From Ophioceras dolichostomum (lineage: Eukaryota > Ascomycota > Sordariomycetes > Magnaporthales > Ophioceraceae), in contig PYST01000082.1 of the NCBI GenBank assembly GCA_003049485.1, positions 60,495-124,494 on the forward strand: a DNA stretch of 64,000 nucleotides. The letters run 5' to 3'. Positions 10,609 to 23,127 of the stretch are shown here, piece by piece. The notes beneath the pieces were generated by a model. The model made no database searches. It was not told the DNA's origin and saw nothing but the letters and a program-made list of their open reading frames with translations. Numbering within the stretch: position 1 is the stretch's first letter; each line of letters begins with the position of its first letter. The position numbers and the translations under genes are program-made.

Positions 10609-11514
10609 GGCGGCGGAAGAAGGTCAACTTTATATGGGCTATGTACTGCGTATGAGTGATGCTGACAAGGGAGGCCAGGCAGCGGTCAAGGTTGGCGAGG
10701 TTTCCGTCTCGTTCCACGTCCAACGCCACGGCGTAGAACAGGTGTCACCTTGGCGGTCAAACAAATTCGTTGTGAAGTCGACGGTCGAGAAGAGGGGAAC
10801 GAGGTACAGTACAATTTCGGAATATCAACCGATCATATGTATTATCATCGTTTCCATATGGAATTGTTCCAGCTTACAACTAGTATCTCCGGAATTGAGT
10901 CGATATATTTCAACTTCGACGCTGATAGTGACCCTTGGTCAGCTCGCTCTGGATGTCACTCTGGATGTCATCTCCTCGAATGGAGGGGCTCAGCTGTCCC
11001 CAAACGTACCCCGCGATGGGGCACACATAATCTATCCCTGAGCTGACCCTTGTATCTGCATTTCGGCCCCACATTTGACCCTCTGCCCCGGCAACAGGCT
11101 GTGGGATGGAAACCATCCCGAGTTTTCTTCCCCAAGGCCCTTGTCAACACACCCACCACTCCGTTGCCTGTGCTTCCGTCTCCAAACGCGAAACACAGAA
11201 TGTCAACGGAATGCCCGTGGCTTGCTCCTTGATACCACCATCCCCAGCCAGATGCCCTGCGATTGCTCTTTGCGCCTCACCACGAAAACCCATTTACAGA
11301 GAAGCGCGACGTTTCTCCGGTAGGCGACTACTACCTAGTACTTATTTCTGAAGGGCAACCCGATGTTGTGGTCGCGCAGCAAGCCAGGGCTGATCAACTC
11401 AACAACCACAACCAAATCGGCATCCAGACACCACCACGAACATCGCGAATATCGTCGATAACACACTGCGACACGTGCCACATCCGCGCTCGCTCGCCGC
11501 GCTCTCGAGAGGAT
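10609..11514. promoter_or_regulatory. Divergent intergenic region between metallopeptidase and stu1
   Basis: About 900 bp between the two start codons. The stu1 side has a CAACCACAACC-type leader just upstream of 11515. An open frame that reaches back to 11263 begins with TTG, so it is not a better start. No other gene is supported. Confidence 0.5.
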
Positions 11515-14500
11515 ATGGCCGAGAAATTAACCGAGGACCAGGTGGCCGATCTGGCCGCAATTCTCCGAAAAGATGTCAACATCGACGTCAAGGTCCAGAA
11601 GGTGACGGAGATCAAGTCGGGCATCAAGCAGCAAAATGTCCCCGACCCCTGCGTCGCGCCCTTGTTTGACACGCTCCGGACCGCTTCGACAGCGCAACAT
11701 GCCGTCCTGATCAACGCAGGCTTCACTGCGCTCAACCACCTGCTTACTAGGTTGTCGCGGCAAGAGCCCAAGTATCTGCGAAACGAGGCCAAAGCCACCC
11801 TGCCGCTGCTCATCGACAAGCTGGGTGATCAGAAGGAGAAGTTCAGAAGCATTGCTTCCCAGTCGCTCGTCACCATGTGGAAGGTGGTTCCCGCGGATGT
11901 CGAGCGCTGGGTGCGCAATACTGCTATGGTGGGTAAGAACCCCAGAGCAAAAGAAGCTAGCATGCACTGGCTTCTCCAGGTACGTCATGGACAACGACCC
12001 CCTTTTTCCCAAAACATATCGCTGGCGGCGAGATGCTCACAGTTTCCACAGATGCACCAAGAGAACGGTCTCCCGTTCCGCGGCTACGTGCCAACCCTGA
12101 TGGAGCTGCTCGAGGACGCCGACGGCATGGTCCGAGACGTCGCAAAGACCACCGTGATCGAGCTCTTCCGAACGGCACCGAACGGCGCCAAATCTGATCT
12201 GAAGAAACAACTGAAGAACTTCAAAGTGCGACCAGCGATCGAACAGGCGATCGTCAAGGAGCTTGCGCCGACAGCAGTCTCGGCGGTTCCGTCCGACCTC
12301 GAACCTGCGCGGCCAGAATCTGCGCGCTCAATCCGCCCCAACATGGCCGCAAGCGTATCGTCACTGTCTAACGAGAGGCCCATTACACCAATGCCAGCGG
12401 AGAGCAGACCTGAGCAGGTCGAGCCGTCCTACGTCAACACCCAGCGCGAGCTGGACGAGATCTTGCGGGAGATGCACTTCCACTTCGAGGGCAAGGAGAC
12501 GGAGCAGAACTGGCTAAAGCGAGAAGAATGCATGAACAAGCTTCGGCGGCTTCTGGCAGGAAACGCCGCCACGGACTTCCCGGAGCCCTTCCTCACCGGC
12601 ACCCGCGCGCTACTCGACGGCGTCATCAAAGCCGTCAATTCGCTGAGAACTAGCCTTTCAAAGGAAGGATGCAGCTTTGTCCAGGAACTTGCCATCGTTT
12701 GTGGTCCAGGCTTGGATCCAATGGTCGAGCTCCTGATGCAGACGTTGATCAAACTGAGTGCGAACACGAAGAAGATCGCTGCCCAGATGGCCAACGTCAC
12801 CGTCGACACAATCATCGGGAGGGTCTCGTACACCCCGCGCATCATGCAGCACATCACAGCCGCGAGCACAGACAAGAATATGGCCCCGAGGCTGTACGCC
12901 GCTGGCTGGCTCACGACGCTGGTAAGGAAGGAAGCTTCCCACAAGTCCCACTTCGAGCACACTGGAGGTGTGGACTCAGTCGAGAAGTGTATCAAGAAGG
13001 GGTTGGCCGATCCGAACCCTGGAGTAAGGGAGAAGATGCGGGCTACATATTGGGCTTTTGCCGAATATTGGCCGGCCCGGGCCGAAGCGTGAGTGCCTCG
13101 TCATCCCATCTTTCTTCCCCCCCTAAATGCAACGCTCTGTTACTGACTTGGGCGAAAATGGCAAATAGAGTCATGGAATCACTTGACAGCACGGCACAGA
13201 AACTGTTGCAGAAGGACGTCAACAACCCCAACGCTGCCAGGCCTGCAGAGGGCGTGGCGCGGCCAGGGTTGGGTCTTTCTAAGAGCACAATGGGCTCGAA
13301 GCCTTCGCTCCGAGAGGCTATGCTGGCCCAGAAAAAGGCACTAGCCCAGAAAAATCTGCCCGCAAGGCCAGGCTCTGCAATGGCCAATCTCCCCTCTGCG
13401 CCAACACCCTCAGGTCCCCCGGCAGCGGCCGCGAAGCCGGCGGTCCGCTCGCGTCAAGACCCTACCGTCCAGACCACGTCCAACAGCTTGTCAGTCGCCC
13501 CGAGGCGGCTGGTGAAGAAGCCCGAGCCATTTACTCGGCCAGCAACTGCCGGACCGTACTCAGTCCGGAGCCACGAAACAAGTCCTCCGGAGAAGACTAG
13601 AATAAACGCAATGACCCCGAAGTCGACTATCGCGGGGTCGCCTAGGAGGACGGCTCCGCGCACGAGGCCTGGTCATGCTGCGACAGCTAGTGAGTCGAGC
13701 GTGGCTTCGCCCACGGCCGCTGCAGCTGCTGCGAGCAAGAAACCTGCTGCTCCTTCTCCACGTCTGAGCCCCGCCAAGGCGAAACCCGCCCTCAGCCCCA
13801 ACCGTAGCCTCCAAAGTAGCAGTAGCCCGGGCCAGGCGAACGAGGATCTTACTCTCGTGGTCCCGAGTTTCAGGAGGCACGTGGCCACGGCGGACACTAC
13901 CAGCCCCGAAACAACACCAAAAGCACCGGTTTCGGCCGAGACGGGCGAGAGTTTGGAAGCCTCTCTGGGTACGCCGTCCGGTTCGCCGTCGAGGACTCTG
14001 AAGGTTTACGAAGATCCTTTCACAGAAGAGGAGGAGGTCACCCCGCGACCACCAGTCATGACTCGCCCTGTGCTGGAAGACATTCCTATCAACGAGGACG
14101 CCGCAAATCTTGCCCGTCCCATCCCTGGCCCGGAAGACGAGAGCAGCGCGACCAACAGCGCATCTCCTGTGGGCAGCGGCCTCATGTCTCCGGATAAGAC
14201 CAAGCAGAACTCGCGGCTACTTGACAGCGGTATATCCAAGGTCAAGACACAAAGCCTGGACGTTCACGGATTCCGCAAGCTGCAGGGTATAATACGGGAT
14301 GGCAAGACCCACATGCCAGATGAGAAGTTTGATGCTCTCCTGACGGGCCTCTTCGAGTTCCTGCAGTCTCCCCTCACCCAGCTCCCCGCAGACAAGGCGG
14401 CCGATGTGAAGGCGCAGATCTTGTCGACCATCAAGCTCCTCCTCAAGAGGTCGCGCTCGAGCTTCCAGCCGCACGTCTCGCGGGGGCTGGAGTCCATCAT

Positions 14501-14999
14501 GGAGGCCCGCTGCTCATACGAGGCACGCACGCACGTCGTCTCCGGCATGGAGCTGCTGGCCGAGGAGCTCGTCGTCCTGGGCGACGCGTCGGAGATCTCG
14601 CTGGTGCTCACGCGCGCCATGGCCTCGAGGGACGTGGCGGACGCCAAGGGCTGCCGCTCCCTCAGCATGGGCCTGCACGTCCTGGCCCAGCTGGTCGACC
14701 TGCGGGGGGCGGAGTTCCAGCCGTCCGAGCCCGAGCTGGTCATGCTGAGCTCGCTGGCCGCGCGGTGCCTCGAGAGCGCCGAGTCGGGCGTCCGGATGGA
14801 CGCCGTGCAGCTGTGCGTCGCGCTGCACGCGAGGGTGGGCGACGCGCGCTTCTGGGACGCGATGAAGGGCGTCAAGGACGACCCGAAGAGCCTGATTACG
14901 TATTATATCGTCAAGCGGCAGCGGGAGCGCGACGCGGCGGGTGGTGTCGGTGGTGGCGCTGTCGCTGTCCCCGCCGCTACTGCTCCGACTGTGGCTTGA
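11515..14999 (+). CDS. stu1: CLASP-family microtubule plus-end / spindle protein Stu1
   Basis: Three exons: 11515-11979, 12052-13088, 13169-14999; 1110 aa, close to other filamentous-fungal Stu1 proteins. CLASPs bind microtubule lattices and plus ends, promote rescue and stabilise the spindle. The N-terminal 190 residues form a HEAT/TOG-like repeat block. A second TOG (CLASP_N type) spans about residues 285-500 (ELDEILREMHFHFEGKETE, LNKWVKREE-like helix NWLKREECMNKLRRLL, TLIKLSANTKKIAAQ). Next comes a long basic Ser/Pro-rich linker (about 520-840) of the kind that binds microtubules, then a C-terminal HEAT-like domain (about 855-1090). Intron 1 is 72 nt, stop-free and in frame, so retention would add 24 residues between TOG-helices. 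The start has an upstream purine and follows a typical leader. Confidence 0.92.
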
Positions 15000-16547
15000 T
15001 GTCGCATTTTCCTTTGAATATATAGTTGGGTTTCCTGGCCCACACTGCTGGCCCTCTTCCACTTCTATTCCTTCTGCTCTGCTGTTTTCCTTCTTTGTAT
15101 ACTGTGCTAGCCGGCCTTGCCTATAGGAGTTTGCTCCGCTTCTCGTGTTGGGTCATCCGGAAAGGGCGCTCTATTTTCGTTGCTCAGGTTAACGAATCAG
15201 GACGTTTGGGGGTGCTGTCCGCGCTTTTCGCCGTCTTCTTCTGCTGCCAACAGTGTTTCTTTCTTTCTCCATCGCAGCCTGTGTTTTGTTGTATCCTGTT
15301 GTCGCCATATTATTGTGTAATTATCCTGTTGACTTAAAACCTGAATGCCTCATCGCGAGTATATTAAACTGCTTAAAAAGGATTCTTTCTTTCGTCCCCG
15401 GCTTCGGACTCCCCGAGGCTTCAGCGCAATCGCCATACCCTCGAACCCTCCAGTCTTCTAGCTCTGTGTCTCGGACCTTATCGACGCGTTTACGACCAAC
15501 ATCCCGCGCACGATACTAACTCGTGAGCCGTGTTTGTCAATCCTGATGAATGGATTTCAGAAAGTATCATGCCTTTCAAACTAGGTACCTAGAGCTCTAG
15601 TCCTTAACTGACACCCTGGAAGCTCTTATTCCCAACCCTCTCGATGTCAAGGGGGCACAACGCAAAAGCGGTTAGAAGCAAGCAGGATGCGGCACACGAG
15701 ACCAAGAAAGGCTGAGGGGGACGAGGCCACAGCCGTTACCATAGACGCCATGGGCACTCGGTGGTTCTATGACCAGATCCCGGATTTGTTATCGTCAAAA
15801 CATGGTGACTTGGTTGGTTGCCATGAAAATAAGGTCGTTTGATGACTGGTGGGTACGCTAGTCGTTTGCTGCTCGAGCTTCTATGTAAATCTCGCTGTTT
15901 CCATCAGAGGTAGGTAGAAATATTGCCCTCTATCGGACGGCAGCCTTCCACACCGAAGTGGCCAGTACAGTCACGGCGGTTGATGTTTATGACCCTGCAC
16001 CTGATGAGGCGAGGTTGACGAAACACGATCATGACATTGATCCACTCTGTTCGTGAAGTCCCTCCACGAGGCACCCAAGTAGCTTTGCCACCAAGGACGC
16101 TGCATCACTACCGCCAATGTCAGCTGTGATACGCATTGCGTGCCAAGGGTGGACCCTGAAGACCATCAGTAGGCAGACACCGTACAGTGCACTCACGGTC
16201 TGCATTGTTGGTGTTGGTGGGGCAGCGGCCGGCTGAGCAAGCCCGGCCAGCAGTGGGCAGCGGCCGAACAAGCAGGACGGCAGGGCAGGCTGGGCTGTAT
16301 TTCTAATAAACAATATGATTCTCCCAGGACTTTGTCGTATGCCCTTCACAGCCAGTGACCATTTTGCATTTTTACATCACCAGAGCCACCAACTTTGCAA
16401 CGGCCCAGTCTCCAGGGAAGCTCAAAGAAGCTCCCATATCGACCCGACAACATCCAAGCCCAGGTAGTATGTAATGTACCCCGCCCTCACATCTTGGAAT
16501 TTGTCTGGGTGGGGGTGAAGCTCGACTCTTCCCACCATAGCAACCAA
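15000..16547. other. 1.5-kb intergenic region between stu1 and uba1
   Basis: The first few hundred bases are T/C-rich and probably stu1 3'UTR. The last 200 are the uba1 promoter/leader. No gene is supported; a minus-strand frame at 16029-16349 has no family features and a mixed composition. Confidence 0.5.
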
Positions 16548-19500
16548 ATGACGACCACCAGCAAGCAGCAAGCTAAAAGCAACAACCAAGCAGCAATACC
16601 CATCATCGAGCACGCCGAAATACCCGCCACCGACCCCCCACGAGAATCTATAGACACGAAACATATCGAGACGTCGAACGAAGCCATCAAGCTGGGGAAG
16701 CGCAAACTGTCCGGCGGGGACCTTCCGATTTCCCACAAACGAACCATGGCGGTAAGTCTGCGTGCCCCTTTCGCGACCTTTGCTTAGAGTTTGTCGGCAC
16801 ACGTGGCAGCGGATGAAGTCGATGCTTGCTCTGTTTCCCCGACAAGCAAACACACAAGGTTCGAGGGGTATGGATGGATACTGATGCGCCAGTCTGCTGC
16901 TTGATTGTGTAGGACCAACGGCTTCCAGAGGTCGACCTGGTGACCCGGATGCAGGTCGACGACTCCGTGGTTAGCACCGGCGAGATCGACGAGTCGCTTT
17001 ACAGCCGCCAGCTTTACGTCCTCGGCCATGAGGCCATGAAGCGCATGGGCGCGTCCAACGTGCTCGTGGTCGGCCTCAAGGGCCTTGGCGTCGAGGTCGC
17101 GAAGAACATCGCCCTCGCCGGTGTCAAGAGCCTTAGCCTCCACGACCCCGCCCCCGTTGCCATCGCCGACCTGTCCTCGCAGTTCTTCCTCCGCCCTGAG
17201 GACGTCGGCAAGCCTCGGGACCAGGTCACCGTTCCACGAGTCGCCGAGCTGAACGCGTATACCCCCGTCAAGCTCCACAGCGCCGCGAGTCTCACGGATA
17301 ACCTCTCCCAGTTTGACCAGTACCAGGTCGTCGTCTTGACTGGCACCCCTCTCGCCGTCCAGAAAGCTGTGGGCGACTACTGCCATTCCAAGGGCATCTA
17401 CGTCATCGTGTCCGACACGTTCGGCCTATTCGGCTCCCTGTTCTGCGACTTTGGCAAGGAATTCACCGTCATCGACGCGACTGGGGAGAACCCCCTCAGT
17501 GGTATGGTCACAAGCGTGGACGAGGAGGGCGTCGTCACCACCTCTGATGACTCGAGGCACGGACTTGAAGATGGCGACTACGTCACCTTCACCGAGATTC
17601 AGGGGATGGAGGCCCTCAACCGGTGCGAGCCCCGGAAGGTTACGGTGAAGGGACCGTACACCTTCTCCATTGGTGATGTCTCGGGCCTCGGCACATATGA
17701 GCGGGGTGGGCTTTACCAGCAGGTGAAGATGCCCAAGACGGTCGACTTCAAGGGCTTCTCGGAGTCGCTGGCCGACCCCGAGTTCGTTATTGCCGACTAC
17801 GCCAAGTTCGACCGGCCTGCGCAGCAGCACATCGGCTTCCAGGCGCTCCATGAATTTGCGCAGGTCAACGGGCGTCTTCCCCGCCCGATGAACGCCGAGG
17901 ATGCTAAAACCGTCGTCAGCTCTGCCCAGGCGCTCGCCAAGGCCGCCGGCGGCGAGGTCGAGATCGACGAGAAGCTCATCACGGAGCTCAGCTACCAGGC
18001 AACAGGCGATCTGAACCCTATGGCAGCCTTCTTCGGTGGCATCACGGCCCAGGAGGTTCTCAAGGCAGTCTCGGGCAAGTTCCACCCGGTGAAGCAGTGG
18101 TTGTACTTCGACTCCCTTGAGTCCCTGCCCTCGAACACCCCGCGTACCGAGGAGCTGTGTCAGCCGTTGAACTCGCGTTACGACGGCCAAATCGCCGTGT
18201 TCGGCAAGGAGTACCAGGAGAAACTGTCCAACATCAAGCAATTCCTGGTGGGGGCAGGCGCCATCGGCTGCGAAATGCTGAAGAACTGGGCCATGATCGG
18301 CCTCGGCACGGGTCCGCAGGGCAAGATCGTCATCACGGACATGGACTCGATCGAGAAGAGCAACCTGAACCGGCAGTTCCTGTTCCGGGCCAAGGATGTC
18401 GGCCACATGAAGAGCGACTGCGCTGCCAAGGCGGTACAGGCGATGAACCCGGAGCTTTCAGGTCACATAGTATGTCTGAAGGACCGAGTCAGCCCCGACA
18501 CCGAATCGATCTTTAACGAGGACTTCTGGGAGGAGCTGGACGGCGTGACCAACGCTCTCGACAACGTTGAGGCGAGAACCTACGTCGACCGTCGCTGTGT
18601 GTTTTTCCACAAGCCGCTGCTGGAGAGTGGAACGCTCGGCACAAAGGGCAACACGCAGGTGGTCCTGCCGAAGATGACTGAGTCGTACTCCTCGTCTCAG
18701 GACCCCCCGGAGCAGTCGTTCCCCATGTGCACGCTAAGGAGCTTCCCGAACAAGATCGAGCACACGATCGCGTGGGCGCGGGAGCTCTTCGACACAAGCT
18801 TCATCCGCCCTGCGGAGACGGTCAACCTGTACCTCACGCAGCCGAACTACCTCGACTCGGCAATCAAGCAGGGAGGCAGCGAAAAACAGACGTTGGAGAT
18901 GCTGCGGGATTTCCTCACCAAGGACCGTGCTCGGTCGTTCGAAGACTGCGTCGCGTGGGGCAGGCACGTGTTTGAGAAGAACTACAGCAACAGCATCCGC
19001 CAACTGCTGCACAACTTCCCCAAGGACTCGGTCTCCTCCACCGGCACGCCATTCTGGTCTGGCCCGAAGCGCGCCCCCGACCCATTGGCCTTTGACCCGG
19101 AGAACCCAACGCACTTCACCTTCGTCGAGGCCGCCACCAACTTACACGCCTTCAACTACAACATCAACGTCAAGGGCAAGACCAAGGCGGACTACCTGGA
19201 CGTGCTTTCAAACATGATCGTTGAGGAGTTCGAGCCGGACCCAGATGTGAAGATTCAAGCTGATGACAAGGATCCGGTGAGTCTAAGGGGTCGACTGCAA
19301 GTCCCAGATATTCAAAGCATATACAGAGTTTCTTGCTGACATGAAAACGTATCAAAAGGACCCGAACGCTGCTGCACCCGGCACCGCCTTCGACGATAGC
19401 CAAGAAATTGGCCAGCTTAGAAAGGAGTTGCCCGAGCCGAAGGACATGGCCGGCTTCAAGTTGACGCCGGTTGAGTTCGAGAAGGACGACGACACCAACT

Positions 19501-20105
19501 ACCACATCGACTTCATCACGGCGGCGAGCAACCTGCGGGCCGAGAACTACAAGATCGAGCAGGCCGACAGGCACAAGACCAAGTTCATCGCGGGCAAGAT
19601 CATCCCAGCCATCGCGACGACGACTGCGCTGGTGACGGGCCTGGTGGTCCTGGAGCTGTACAAGATCATCGACGGCAAGGACGACATCGAGCAGTACAAG
19701 AACGGCTTCGTGAACATGGCCCTGCCGTTCTTCGGCTTCAGCGAGCCGGTCGCCAGCCCCAAGGTGACGTACAAGGGTGCGGGCGGCCAGCAGGTGAAGC
19801 TGGACAAGATCTGGGACAGGTTCGAGATCGGCGACATCACGCTCCGCGAGCTGATCGACGAGTTCAGGGAGGAGCGCGGGCTGACCATCTCGATGCTCAG
19901 CTCCGGCGTGAGCCTGCTGTACGCCTCCTTCTACCCGCCGGGTAAGCTCAACGAGCGCCTGGGCCTGAAGCTGAGCGAGCTGGTCCAGCTCGTGTCCAAG
20001 AAGCCGATCCCCGACCACCAGAGGGACGTCATCTTCGAGATCGTGACGGAGGACGAGGACGGCGAGGACGTGGAGGCGCCGTACATCAAGGTCAGGATTC
20101 GGTGA
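16548..20105 (+). CDS. uba1: Ubiquitin-activating enzyme E1
   Basis: Three exons: 16548-16751, 16913-19276, 19359-20105; 1104 aa from the first ATG. E1 adenylates ubiquitin with ATP, carries it on a cysteine thioester and passes it to E2 enzymes. Seen here: the inactive adenylation half (SLYSRQLYVLGHEAMKRMG, GLKGLGVEVAKN), the active adenylation half with the nucleotide-binding loop VGAGAIGCEMLKNWA (about residue 513), the catalytic cysteine in FPMCTLRSFPN (Cys674), and the C-terminal ubiquitin-fold domain. The usual E1 length (about 1020-1040) corresponds to starting at the second in-frame ATG (16746, Met66), which would put the cysteine at 609, near yeast Cys600. The 65-residue extension carries a basic KLGKRKLSGGD segment. 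The first ATG has C at -3; the second has A at -3 and G at +4; no ATG lies between. Confidence 0.95.
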
Positions 20106-21279
20106 AGCGTGTAAAGAATCGAAACACCATGCGAGAAAGAAGGAGGAAAGAAATAGAGGGGTCGGTTTTGGTCATTTGTGTTTTTTTTTTTTTCAGTCTA
20201 TCACCACTCTGCTCTACTCAGGCATACATGCATGTCTTTCCACCCCCCTATTTGACCTAGTGTGTGGGGTTTCCCCCCAAGTTGCGCTGATTTCTGCCTT
20301 GTTTGTTTTGTTGGTTTCCTGTCACCTTCGCTAGACCCTGGGGAGAGTGAGTGAGTGTGCTTTCGTTCAACAAGCTCTTATGGTGCGAGAAAGAACATTC
20401 ATTCTTTGGAAGCTGGACCGAGAGAGTGAGAATGAAAAACAAAATAGAAATGCCCGTTAGCTTTGATCTGGCTCCGATTCTCTCCTGGCGTAATGAAGCG
20501 CCTGATGAGAGCCTGACGAGATTTGCTTAACAAATTTGCTTCTAATCCGGTGATGGAATATGAATGCACTGTGTTTAGTCAGCGCCTCCTTTTTCACCCG
20601 GTGCGTCTTCGGCGAGAGCTGGCGGCGGCGACTCGCCGCTCGGGGTTCGCTTTTTGTGCCTACCTTACCTAAGTGTTCGTGAAGGATCCGGTAACGTTAT
20701 CGTAACGGGGCATGTGACGCAATTGGAATCCAAAGAAGCGTGGTATGTTTGCGGGGAAGATATGCTGGAATTAATAAGCCCCTTTTTGATGATCATCAAT
20801 CCACATCAAATCCGGAAGAATTTGGGGGGCAACACCATCACTAGCAGTAGCTTGCACCAACTTCGCCTGACCTCCACCACACATTTTTTTGCTGCTGTGT
20901 TGGTACGTACCGGGGAGTATTCAGACAAATCGGGGAAGCTCCTTGTACTAGCATCGCATACATCCATGGCATTGACACTCGTAGATTCCGTCCGATACTC
21001 TCCAGTCGGCGGGGAAGTTCAGAGATATATAGCAGCCCTCCCCCTTCATATTCACGACCCGTCTCTGGTTCCGTAACACAAATGAAGCCAAAGATCGGAT
21101 TCGGCCTCTTCATTCTCATACGATCATCAACACTCTTACCAAGATCAGCAACATCACAGTCTCAAAGAAGGCTTCTTTGTTCGTACCAAATAGGGGCTAG
21201 AATCTCGTCTAAATATTCGTACAACCAACACTCCTCGTTATTGTTGTTAAGTAGCAAGAAGAATACGCGAGCATTCACG
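20106..21279. other. uba1 3' flank and promoter/leader of glutathione transferase gene
   Basis: The first part holds a T run (20181-20193) and is probably uba1 3'UTR. A TATATA element lies at 21026-21031, followed by a CT-rich block. An ATG at 21082 opens a frame that runs without a stop into the downstream start at 21280 and encodes 66 extra residues with no acidic side chains (see findings). No separate gene supported. Confidence 0.5.
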
Positions 21280-23127
21280 ATGGTATGTCTTTCTATCATG
21301 CGTCCCTGGATTCTTGCTGGCTCATAGGAAAGCCAAAGTCCTTCGCTGGAGGAGTCCAGCTTCGTCACACAAAAGCACCCTCACTTACATTATGAACACC
21401 ATCCGCATCTGTCTACCTGCATCATAGTCGTCCAGCAGCAGAGACAAGAAAATCACCGACTGGGTCGACCCGAAGGACACCACGGGCGAGTTCAAGCGCC
21501 AGGTGTCCTCGTTCCGCAACTGGATCTCCCGCGAGCCAGGGGCGCTGTTCCCGGCCGAGAAGGGGCGGTACCACCTCTTCGTCAGCTACGCGTGCCCCTG
21601 GGCGTGCCGCACGCTGATCGCCCGCAAGCTCAAGGGCCTGGAGGACGTCGTCTCCTTCACGGCCGTGCACTGGCACATGGGCGAGCAAGGGTGGCGGTTC
21701 GCCACCCCGGAGGACCGGGACGCCGCGGGCGAGAACGTCGTCCCGGACCCTCTCGAAGGCCACGAGGGGTTCACGCACCTCAGGCAGGTGTACTTCGCCG
21801 TCGAGCCCGAGTACAAGGGCCGGTTCACCGTGCCCGTGCTGTACGACAAGGTGCGCAAGACGATCGTGAGCAACGAGAGCAGCGAGATCCTGCGCATGTT
21901 CGGCGAGGCGTTTGACGATATCGTCGAGGAGAAGTATAGGGGCGTCGACCTGTACCCTGAGCCGCTCCGGAAGGAGATCGAGGAGGCGCACGAGGTGAGA
22001 GCAAAAGTTTCCCAGTCTCGTCAGTCCCGAAGAAGCGAATCGAGAAAGGAGAGGTGAGAGCGGAAGGATAGAAAATAGGGGCCTGTGGCTGGCCGCCTTC
22101 CGGCCGAAACCAGAACCGAGCCGTCTTGCTAACGACCTTTCCTTTCCATATAGTGGATGTACGACCTGATCAACAACGGCGTGTACAAGTCCGGGTTCGC
22201 AACCACTCAGCAGGCGTACGAACGGAACGTGGTCGCGCTGTTCGAGGCCCTCGACAGGGCGGAGAAGCACCTCGCCTCGAACACCACGACTGACGCGCCG
22301 TATTGGTTCGGCAAGGAGATCACTGAGGTCGACATCAGACTGTGAGACCCTCCCTCTCCCTTCTCCCCTTCCCCTTCCAGCTCGTTTCCGCTCCATTTGG
22401 TGTTGTGATTTTCCTCCGCGGGCCAACATATGCTGTACCTCGTACCTCGTTGTACCACCCCTTGAGAAACCAACGACTGACCCAGACACCGCCGTTTCTC
22501 CTCGTTCTACAGATTTGTCACATTGATTCGGTTCGATGTAAGTGATATATACGTGTCTTTCTCTGCATCCCACGTTTCCCCGTGTCTTCCCACACACCTA
22601 ACCGTCCTCGTATCACCTCGTCCTTTTCGCCTTACAACCAGCTGGCCGGCAGGCAGACAATGCTGTGCTGTGTCTTACCCCTATTGTCACAAAAAAAACC
22701 TCCTTTTTCTTGCACATACGCAAGCATGCTCTCCTTGTCTCCCCTTCTCCCCTTTACACTCACCGACCTCGGAGGATTTTTATTCTTTTGACCCCCGTCC
22801 ACTCATTACCTCTGCTGTATTAACCCAAAACTTACCCATTTATATAAAAAAAAACAGCCCGTATATGTGCAGCACTTCAAGTGCAACCTCCGCGACATCC
22901 GCTCCGGCTACCCGAGCCTGCACCGCTGGATGCGTAACCTGTACTGGAACGTCCCCGCCTTCAGGGAGACGACCAACTTCCTGCACATCAAGAACCATTA
23001 CACCCGCTCCCACAAGCAGATCAACCCTTTCAGCATTACGCCGCTCGGCCCCGTGCCGGACGTCCTGCCCTTGGACGCCGAGGTCGCCGCCGTTGCTGCT
23101 GCTAAGGCTGCTGCTAAGGCTGCGTAG
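21280..23127 (+). CDS. ecm4: Xi-class glutathione transferase / glutathionyl-hydroquinone reductase (ECM4/GTO type)
   Basis: Five coding exons: 21280-21282, 21428-21994, 22154-22341, 22513-22537, 22858-23127; 350 aa. Xi-class enzymes use a cysteine to remove glutathione from glutathionyl-hydroquinones and act as glutathione-dependent thiol reductases. The catalytic motif SYACPWACR places the cysteine at residue 57. Other family marks are FRNWISREPG, the NESSEILRMF region, WFGKEITEVDIRLFVTLIRFD and HFKCNLRDIRSGYP. The first coding exon is only the ATG, cut by GTATGT, and the fourth exon is 25 nt; both are needed to keep frame and conserved sequence. The C-terminus ends in a short Ala/Lys repeat. 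An in-frame upstream ATG at 21082 could add a mitochondrial-type presequence. The assignment to the family is secure; the physiological substrate is not known. Confidence 0.92.

Noticed and set aside
16029..16349. 106-codon minus-strand frame between stu1 and uba1
   Set aside because: No family features, no promoter layout, and the possible internal intron is too short.
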